Shown one piece after another: positions 19,571 through 29,300 of a stretch of 64,000 bases of DNA. How positions within the stretch are numbered: the first letter of the stretch is position 1; each line of letters begins with the position of its first letter. Below the pieces are notes generated by a model, which worked only from the letters and a program-made list of their open reading frames with translations, had not been told where the DNA came from and did not search any database. Made by a program: the position numbers and the translations under genes. Source of the DNA: Vallitalea sp. (GTDB lineage Bacteria; Bacillota; Clostridia; Lachnospirales; Vallitaleaceae); NCBI GenBank assembly GCA_025210515.1, contig JAOARM010000041.1, positions 33,463 through 97,462 on the forward strand, read 5' to 3'.

Positions 19571-22500
19571 GTGTATCAAGAAATACAGATTTTTGACATG
19601 TTAGCAAAACAAGAAATAACTAAAGAAGAAGCAGAAAAGTTATTAAGTCAAGTGAAAAAAAATGCAATTCATGTTAATGAAACTGCAACAATAGAGAAAG
19701 CAAGTACAACACAAGATAATGAAATAACAGATACAGTAATAAATCAACTAAGGAGTATTATTAGTGACATTACCCATGTGGAAATAGAAGAATTAAAAGA
19801 TGATGTGAGTCTTAGAAGTATTGGTATAGATTCTATTAATGGTGTAGAGATTGTTAGAGATATTAATACTACATTCAATATTCAAGCAGATGCATCTATT
19901 ATATATGACTATGAGAACTTATATTCCCTTGCAGAATATATAAGAGAACAATCACAGGTTGATTTAGTACCTAAACATCTAAAAGTAGAAGAGAAAACTA
20001 TTTCTTCTATGGAATTAATTAAATCAACAGATTCTATTAAATCAACTGAATCTATTGATTCAACAGATGATATAACAGAATCTCTAATTACAATTGTAGA
20101 AGATATTTTACATTTATCAAGAGAAGATATTGAAAAAGAATCTTATCTTAGAGACTTAGGGATAGACTCAATTAATGGCGTAGAAATTGTTAGGGAAATA
20201 AATGAAGCATATGATATTAATTTAGATACAGTAAATTTATATAATCATGAGAGAATATGTGATTTGTCTAATTATATATCCAAGGAAGTACATGGGCAAG
20301 AAGTATATAATAGAAGAGATAATAAGATTGAAAAAAGTAATACCAAAACAGCTAGTATTAAAAAAGCAGAGGAAAATAAATTAGCTGAAGAAAAAACTAT
20401 TTCCTCCTCATATAAAAAACAATTAGATACTATGAGAAAACCTAGAAAAATGAATCTTGTAACTCCATCTACTAAACATCATGAGAAAAAAGTAACTCTA
20501 AGTAATAGAAAAACTGAAATAAAGATGGAAAAAAATATTACACAAAATAATATAAAACAAGATAAAATACAAGAGAATATTAATGAGAATAAATTAGATG
20601 GACAAGATATTGCTATTATTGGTATATCTAGTTATTTCCCGGGAGCAGAAGATGTTCATGCTCTTTGGGAAAATCTTAAAAATAATAAAAGCACAACATC
20701 AATTGTCCCTTCAGATAGATGGTCATGGGAAGATTATTATGATGAAAACTCTCAAGAAATCAATAAAACATATAGTAAACACGGAGGTTTCCTTACAGAT
20801 GTAGATATATTTGATTCGCTGTTTTTCAGCATATCTCCAACAGAAGCAGGTTATATGGATCCTCAACATAGATTGTTTTTACAAGAAGCCTATAAAGCAG
20901 TTGAAGATGCAGGATATCATAGAGAAGCTCTTACAGGGAAAAAATGTGGGGTATATGTAGGTGCAGCTCATGGAGATTATAACAATGTTCTAAAAGATTA
21001 TGGACTAGATAATAACCTCTATTCATTTAATGGATTAAATGTATTTTCACTGTCAGGTTATATATCATATAATCTTAATCTTACAGGACCTAATATGACA
21101 ATTGATACAGCATGCTCATCTTCATTAGTAGCGGTACATCAAGCTTGTCAAAGTATTAGAAGCGGAGAAAGTGATATGGCAATAGCTGGTGGAATTAGAT
21201 TAATTCTTAAACCAGATTTACATATTAGAACAAGCAATCTTGATATGTTATCTAGAAAAGGAGTATCAAGACCTCTTGACAAGGAAGCAGATGGTATTGT
21301 TCTTAGTGAAGGTGTATCTGTTATAGTAATGAAGAAACTAGATCAAGCTATAGAAGAAAGAGATCATATATATGCTATTATAAAAGGCTCAGGAGTTAAT
21401 CACAATGGTACGTCTAAGTCTATTGCCGCACTTGATGAAGTAGCTCAGAAAAACCTTGTATCTAGTGTGTATAGTACATTTGGTATTAATCCAAAAGATA
21501 TCTCATACCTAGAAGTTAATGCAACAGGTTCAAGAGAAGGAGATGCAGGAGAAATATCGGCTCTTACAGACGTATTCAAGAAATATACTGATAAAAAACA
21601 ATACTGTCCAATAGGTACATTAAAATCAAATATTGGTCATACTACTATGGCAAGTGGCGTTGGAGGACTTATTAAAATTATTATGTCTCTACAAAATGGG
21701 GAAATCCCTGCAATGGCAAATTTTCATGATCCAAACGAACTTATTGATTGGGTGAATACTCCATTTTATGTAAATAAAGAGAATATTTCCTGGGAAAAGG
21801 TGCAAGATAAAAATAGATTAGCTGCTATTAGTTGTTTCGGAGCAGGAGGAACTAACTGTCATATAGTAGTAGAGGAAGCAACGGACTATAATAATCATTC
21901 TATGTCTACAGCTCCTTATCATTTGGTAGTTATTTCAGCCAAGAAAAAAGAAAGTCTACAACAGAAAATATTAGATATGAGAAGTTGGTTAATTAATCAA
22001 GGGAAAAACTACTCTATTGAAGATATATCATTCACTTCATTATTAGGTAGAGAACAATATTCCCATAGATTTATGTGTATTGTAAAAGACTATGAAGATT
22101 TATTAGAACAGTTAAGTGTTATAGATATAAATGTATTAGATACTGTAAAAGGTTACAGTGTAGTTAATAAATCAGTAAAAGGAAATATACATATTAATAC
22201 TAATATAGTAGAAGAAGGTAATAGATTATTACACACTTTAGTAGACTCACAGAGTAAAGAAACTTATTATAATATTTTACTAAGAGTTTCGCAGATGTAT
22301 TTAGAAGGTCAGTCATTACAATGGCAAATAATATATAACAAAAGTAGTGCAAAAAGAATACCTATGCCAACTTATCCTTTTGCAAAGAAACATCATTGGA
22401 TAGAGGCACAGCCAAAAGAAAAAGCACCTGTTCAATTATTACATCCACTAATACATAGAAATAATTGCAAACTTAATGATTATAAATATATAACTACTTT

Positions 22501-23386
22501 TTCAAAATATGACTTTATATTAGAAGATCATCAAATAGATAATAAAAAGATTTTACCGGGAATGGTATATCTTGAAATGGCAAGTACAGCAGCTAGATTA
22601 TTAACAGATAATGATACAGTTATGATTAGAGATTGTCATTTTGCTAAACCTTGTGTTGTGACAGATGAAAAAGATGTTATTACAAGCTTCTATGAAGAAG
22701 ATGATTACTTAGAATATAGTATCTATTCATTAGAAGATGGTAAAAAGGTAATTCACTCAAGAGGTACTATTGATTGTAGTATTAATAAAGAAGACTTAAC
22801 ATCAACTCATATATCTGTACAAGATATTATAAATAATTGTCCTAAAGTCATAGACGGTAATAAATATTATAAAACCTATGAAAAAAGAGGTCTTTATTTA
22901 GGAGAATCTTTTAATGCAATTAAGAAAATATATATGAACGATAATGAAGTTATAAGTAAAGTACAGCTTCCTAGTATTCAAGAAAATAGCTATGAAGACT
23001 ATGATTTACATCCATCATTATTAGATAGTGCTGTTGAGACTATAATAGGTTCTATTGATGGGTACAAAAATGATAATGGAACATATGTACCTTATGACGT
23101 TGAAGCTTTAATTATAATGTCTAAGTTACCTAGAAACTTCTATGTATACGGAATTAGAATAAATGGTTTAGAAGATTTAATATATGATATCTACTTAGTT
23201 AATGATAAAGGTGAAACAATTGTGTTATTACAACATGTTACATTCATTAAAGTAGAAAATGAGAAAGAAAAAACTATAGATAAACATAATAGTAATAAAG
23301 TTATTGATGTATTATTACAGCTACAAAATAGTGAAATCGAAGTTGCTGATGCAATACAAGCGATGGAGGGTGTATTAAATGGATGA
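19571..23386 (+). CDS. Trans-AT PKS: dock-ACP-ACP-KS0-DH-dock
   Basis: GTG start at 19571, set by GGAGGG at 19558-19563; a nearby ATG (19564) is out of frame. The protein has 1271 aa: docking 1-35 (QEITKEEAEKLL), ACPs 55-135 and 168-243 (both GIDSINGVEIVR), KS 344-775, flanking subdomain 780-955, DH 956-1235, C-terminal docking 1240-1271. The tandem ACPs complete the KS-ECH module of the preceding protein. The KS keeps Cys (TACSSS) and KSNIGH, but HGTGT reads NATGS, so the first catalytic His is Asn (codon 21518-21520). In the family this marks a non-elongating KS that only passes the chain on. The DH has His (DHQIDNKKILPG, Gly to Asn) and DSAVE; with no KR it may shift or add across a double bond rather than simply dehydrate. 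The stop overlaps the next start by 8 bases. Confidence 0.94.
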   Translation: MYQEIQIFDMLAKQEITKEEAEKLLSQVKKNAIHVNETATIEKASTTQDNEITDTVINQLRSIISDITHVEIEELKDDVSLRSIGIDSINGVEIVRDINTTFNIQADASIIYDYENLYSLAEYIREQSQVDLVPKHLKVEEKTISSMELIKSTDSIKSTESIDSTDDITESLITIVEDILHLSREDIEKESYLRDLGIDSINGVEIVREINEAYDINLDTVNLYNHERICDLSNYISKEVHGQEVYNRRDNKIEKSNTKTASIKKAEENKLAEEKTISSSYKKQLDTMRKPRKMNLVTPSTKHHEKKVTLSNRKTEIKMEKNITQNNIKQDKIQENINENKLDGQDIAIIGISSYFPGAEDVHALWENLKNNKSTTSIVPSDRWSWEDYYDENSQEINKTYSKHGGFLTDVDIFDSLFFSISPTEAGYMDPQHRLFLQEAYKAVEDAGYHREALTGKKCGVYVGAAHGDYNNVLKDYGLDNNLYSFNGLNVFSLSGYISYNLNLTGPNMTIDTACSSSLVAVHQACQSIRSGESDMAIAGGIRLILKPDLHIRTSNLDMLSRKGVSRPLDKEADGIVLSEGVSVIVMKKLDQAIEERDHIYAIIKGSGVNHNGTSKSIAALDEVAQKNLVSSVYSTFGINPKDISYLEVNATGSREGDAGEISALTDVFKKYTDKKQYCPIGTLKSNIGHTTMASGVGGLIKIIMSLQNGEIPAMANFHDPNELIDWVNTPFYVNKENISWEKVQDKNRLAAISCFGAGGTNCHIVVEEATDYNNHSMSTAPYHLVVISAKKKESLQQKILDMRSWLINQGKNYSIEDISFTSLLGREQYSHRFMCIVKDYEDLLEQLSVIDINVLDTVKGYSVVNKSVKGNIHINTNIVEEGNRLLHTLVDSQSKETYYNILLRVSQMYLEGQSLQWQIIYNKSSAKRIPMPTYPFAKKHHWIEAQPKEKAPVQLLHPLIHRNNCKLNDYKYITTFSKYDFILEDHQIDNKKILPGMVYLEMASTAARLLTDNDTVMIRDCHFAKPCVVTDEKDVITSFYEEDDYLEYSIYSLEDGKKVIHSRGTIDCSINKEDLTSTHISVQDIINNCPKVIDGNKYYKTYEKRGLYLGESFNAIKKIYMNDNEVISKVQLPSIQENSYEDYDLHPSLLDSAVETIIGSIDGYKNDNGTYVPYDVEALIIMSKLPRNFYVYGIRINGLEDLIYDIYLVNDKGETIVLLQHVTFIKVENEKEKTIDKHNSNKVIDVLLQLQNSEIEVADAIQAMEGVLNG

Positions 23387-26300
23387 TAAAAGAGCTTCAA
23401 TGGACATAATTCTCAATATGGTGAAAGATAAAAAAATCACTGCTGATGAAGGATATAAGCTAATTAATACAGTCACATCTGTGAATAGACAAAAGAAACA
23501 GGAAGCTTTACCTAATACAGATATGAAAGAAATAGAAGAAAAGACTACAATTTATCTGAAAGAAACTATATCTAAATGTACTAAAATTCCTGTTCATCAA
23601 ATAGTCACAACAGATCCATTTGAAAATATAGGAATTGATTCTGTTATGATAAAAGCCCTTAATAAAGCACTAGAAACAGATTTTCCAGACCTTTCAAAAA
23701 CAGTTTTTTTTGAAAATCAAACTCTTCAAGAATTAGTTAATTACTTTCTATTACACCATAGAAATCAATTGATACATGTTCTTTGTTTAGAGAAAGAGGA
23801 AAATACAATAAAATCAATAAGTACAGATATAGTAGTTGAGAACAAAGAAAAAATTGAAAATAAGAAAGAAAGAATTAATATATCACCGAGAAAAAAGAAG
23901 CATATAGATGATATAGCTATAGTAGGGATTAGTGGTCGTTTCCCAAAAGCTTCAGATAAACAAGAATATTGGAATAACCTAGTAAATGGCATAGATTGTA
24001 TAGAAGAGATACCAGATAGTAGATTTGATTATAATAAATACTATCATAAAGAAAAAGGTCAGAAAGGAAAAATATATAGTAAGTGGGGAGGATTTATAGA
24101 GGATGTTGATAGATTTGATCCTCTATTTTTTAACATTTCTCCAAAAGAAGCTTCTTTTATTGATCCTCAAGAACGTATTTTTTTACAAACTGCATGGGAA
24201 GCTGTTGAAGATGCAGGCTATACAAGAGAATCTTTACAAGAATCTAAAGTGGGAGTTTTTGCTTCTGCTATGTATGGTCATTACGAATTATTTGGAGTAG
24301 AAGAAACTATGAAAGGAAATACTTGTGCTACTTCATCACTTTTTTCTTCTATACCTAATCGTGTATCATATTTACTTAATTTACATGGACCTAGCGTAGC
24401 TATAGAATCAGCTTGTTCATCATCTCTTGAAGCAGTACGACTTGCATCTAATAGCATTAAAAATGGCGAATGTGATATGGCTATTGTTGGAGGAGTAAAC
24501 CTTTCACTTCATCCAAATAAGTATATATTATTATGCCAAACTAATTATTTATCTACAGATGGTAGATGCCGTACTTTTGGAGATGGTGGAGATGGCTATG
24601 TACCATCTGAAGGTTGTGGAGTAATTGTACTTAGAGCAGTTAGAGAAGCAAGAAAAAACAAAGATCATATATATGCTGTTATTAAAGGAGGAGAAACTAA
24701 TCATGGCGGTAAAACAAATGGTTTTTCAGTACCTAATCCAAAAGCTCAAGAACAATTAATAAAAGATACACATCTATCAACACAAATTGACCCGAAAACT
24801 ATAAGTTATGTTGAAGCTCATGGTACAGGAACTATATTAGGGGATCCAATAGAAATAACAGGATTAACTAATGCATATAGTAATTTTACACAAGATACAG
24901 GTTTTTGTTCTATTGGTTCAGTAAAATCTAATATTGGTCACTGTGAGGCTGCGGCAGGTATTGCAGGAGTTATTAAGCTTTCATTAATGCTACAACATAA
25001 AAAATTAGTTCCATCCCTTCATTCAAATGTATTAAATCCTAATATAGATTTTGAAAAGACACCTTTTGTAGTACAACAAGTATATGAAGATTGGAAAAAA
25101 CCTATTATAAATGAAGATGGTAGAAAAGTATTTGTTAATAGGAGAGGAAGTATTAGTGCTTTTGGAGCAGGTGGAACTAATGTTCACCTTATTCTTGAAG
25201 AATATGATAAAGCTTATATAACAGATTATATGTTTGATAAATCAAGAATTCTAGTTTTATCAGCCAAAACAAAAAAAGCACTAAAAGACTACGCTAATAA
25301 AATTATAGAATTTGCAGATGAGAATACAATTAACATGGATACAAAAGAAATCAGTAAGTTATTTGCAAATATAACATACACATTGCAAGTAGGTAGAGAA
25401 ACTATGCCCTATCGTATTGCTTTTATAGCACAGAGCATAGAAGATATAACTTATAAATTAAGAGATTTCATACAAGGAAATAATGAAAATATATATACAA
25501 ATCACGTGCGTACAGATATTTTGGAAGAAGTATCATATAAAGATAGTTTAGAAGATATAGCAAGAAAATGGACAGAAGGGTATATAGTTGACTGGACTAA
25601 ACTATATCAAGATGAATCGCCTATTAAAATAAGTCTTCCAACATATCCATATCAGCTAGAAAGATGTTGGCTTAGTGTTAATTCTGATAATCAATTATTA
25701 GAAGAAAAAGTTACTACGAGTAATACTATTTGCCAAGATAATAAACAAAATATAAAAGATAGCCAAGAGTGGGGTGACATGGAGAAGTATTTACGAAACC
25801 TTCTAGGGGAAGAGTTCGGTATTAGCCCTAGTCGTATTGACTTAGAAGATACTCTTGATATCTATGGTATTGATTCAGTTATGATCACCAACCTAACTAA
25901 AAAGCTAGAGGATAGATTTGGTGAATTATCAAAAACACTATTTTTTGAGTATCAGACATTAGAGGAGCTAATAAAGTTTTTTGTTAATGAGTATTCATAT
26001 GATGAAGAAAAAGAGGTACTTAGTAATACACAAAATAGCCAAGAAAACAGACAAGATACAAGTAATAGTAAGCATGATATAAGCTATTGTGATATAGCTA
26101 TAGTAGGTATAGCAGGTACATATCCAGAGGCACAAAACCTAGATGAGTTATGGAATAATCTATTAGAAGGTAGAGATAGCATTTCAGAAATTCCTATTGA
26201 AAGATGGGATTATAGTAAATACAAAGATTATATTAATAAACCAGATATTAAATTAAGTAAATGGGGAGGATTTATTGAAGACATTGATAAATTTGACCCA

Positions 26301-29300
26301 TTATTTTTCAATATATCTCCAGCAGAAGCAGAATTAATGGATCCTCAAGAAAGGGTGTTTTTACAAACATCATGGGAAACAATTGAAGATGCGGGATATA
26401 CAAGAAATCTTTTGAAGGATTATAACGTAGGTGTCTACGTGGGAGTGACATATGGACATTATCAGATGTTAGGAGTTGAAGAAACTCTACAAGGTAATCC
26501 GATAGCGCTTAATTCAGCTTTCTCAGCAGTAGCTAATAGAGTTTCTTATTGCTTAAACTTAACAGGGCCAAGTCTTGCAGTAGATACTATGTGTTCTTCT
26601 TCACTGACCGCTCTTCACTTAGCTTGTGAAAGTATTTATTTGAATGAATGTGACATGGCTATTGCAGGAGGTATTAATCTTGCTATTCACCCAAGTAAGT
26701 ATTTACTATTAGGTCAGACAGGTTTTACTTCTAGCGATGGAAGATGTCGAAGCTTCGGTGCAGGAGGAGATGGATATGTACCTGGTGAAGGCTCTGGTGC
26801 TTTATTAATAAAACCACTTAATAGAGCTGTTGAAGATAGGGATCATATATACGGTATTATTAAAGGAACAGTTATGAATCATGGAGGAAAGACTAATGGA
26901 TTTACAGTACCAAATCCTAACGCTCAGAGTAGATTAATAGAAGAAGGTCTTAGTAAGGCAGGAATTTCACCAAAAACTATTAGCTATATAGAAGCTCATG
27001 GTACAGGAACAGCACTAGGAGATCCTATTGAAATAACAGCTTTAACTAAAGCGTATGACGAAGTAAAAGTCCCTAATGCTTGTGCAATAGGTTCTATTAA
27101 ATCTAATATTGGACATTTGGAATCAGCTTCTGGTATTGCAGGAATAACGAAAGTTTTACTTCAAATGAAATATACCACTTTAGTACCTTCAATTCATGCT
27201 AACAACCTTAATCCAAACATTAATTTTACTAAAACGCCTTTCTATGTTCAGAGACAATTAGAACAATGGAAGCCAAAAGAAGTAGAAGATAAATTAGTAA
27301 GACGTGCATCAGTAAGCTCGTTTGGTGCTGGTGGCTCTAATGCCCATGTAATAATTGAAGATTATAATAGACAAGAAGAAAGTTATACCCAAAGGGAAAA
27401 TGAATCATATGTAATAACTTTATCTGCCAAAAATAAAGAACGTCTACATGATTATGTAGAAAAATACATAGAATTTTGTAATAGAATTTTAGGCAAGCAA
27501 AAGGAAGATTTACCTAAGTTAAGTCATATATTAGCAGATATAATAGATGTTGATGAAGATAATATACAGTATGAAGAATTATTGGTTGAATATGGTGTTG
27601 ATGATGTAACATTTAAAGTGTTTATTGAAAGGGTTAATACATATTTGGCAAAGCCTATAACAGAACATATATCCCTTAGTCAATGTACATTACAAACTAT
27701 TCAACAATATATAGATAATTATAAACAAAGTAGTCTAGCTGCTAGTAATTTTAGAGTATTTCTAAGAGATATGGCATATACACTACAGATGTGCAGAGAA
27801 AGCTACTGCGAAAAAGTTGCCTTTGTTGTTTCAAGTATTGAAGAACTACAGAATAAATGTGTTGATTATATTCAAGGAAATGAAGATATAGAAGGTATTT
27901 ATATAGGTAATGACAAAAACACACAATCATCTAATAATCCTTTATTAAAAGGGAATATATATAATGAGTTAATTATGAAAGCCTTTGATAATAAGGAGTT
28001 TGACTCGTTAGCACAATTATGGGTAAGTGGCTCTATAGTTCCTTGGCATAAGTTATATGAAATAATACCAGGAAGAAGAGTTTCTCTTCCTACATATCCA
28101 TTTGCTAAAGAATCTTATTGGATAGAAAGAGTTACAACTTATGAAGCTAATGATAAGAAGAAAGTTACTAAGAAAGTCATTAAGAAAGGTAACAAAAAAA
28201 TAGTAAAAGAAACTAATAAAAAGCAGATTGTAGACAATATGTCTCCTGAGCAATTTGTTATTTCTAATATTAAGAAAATAGTTTCTGATTTAATTAAGCT
28301 ACAAGAAGATAAGATTGATTTAGATGAAAACTTTGGGAATTATGGTCTTGATTCATTAAAGCTTACAGCTTTAAGTAATGAAATTAATGAATTATTAGAT
28401 ATTAATATAGAGCCTACAATAACTTTTTCCCATAGTAATATAGAATCTCTTGGAAAATATATATTAGAAACTTATGGAGAAAAACTTGGGCAGGTACTTA
28501 ATAGAAATACTGATAATGTTAATGAAATAGAAACTATAGAAGATAGCGAATACGATGAAATTAATTATATTGAAGAAGACGCCGTAACTCATAATAGTTC
28601 CAAAATAGCCATTATAGGAATGGATGCTAGAATGCCAGGTGCTAATAACTTAGATGAATTTTGGAAGTTATTAGAAGAACAAAGAAATTCAATAACAGAA
28701 ATTCCTACACACCGTTTTAATTGGGAAGAATATTATGCTACAACTGGAAAAGGTAAAACAAATACTAAGTGGGGTGGATTTATACAAGATGAAGATAAAT
28801 TTGATGCTGGCTTTTTTAGTATTTCTCCTTTTGAAGCTGAGCGTATGGATCCACAACAAAGACTACTATTACAAACATCATGGAATGCTATTGAAGATGC
28901 AGGGTACCATATTGCAGAGTTGGCAAAAAAACCAGTAGGAGTATTTACTACTATTCAACGAAGTGAATACCCTAATATGTTAGTTGATAATATAAGTGAT
29001 ATAGATGGACAAACTGTTATTGGTAGTATGGAATCTATGGTTGCTAATCGTATTTCATATATATTTAATTTTACTGGTCCAAGCGAAGCTATTAATACAG
29101 CTTGCTCTAGTAGTTTAGTTGCATTAAACCGAGGAATTAAATCAATTATTAATAAGGAATGTGATGTTGCACTAGTAGGTGGTGCTTGCCTTGCTCTATC
29201 ACCAGAATCATTTATAACTCAATCCTCATTAGGTGTATTATCTAGTGATGGACAATGTAAGACATTTGATGCAAAAGCAAATGGTTTTGTTAAAGGTGAG

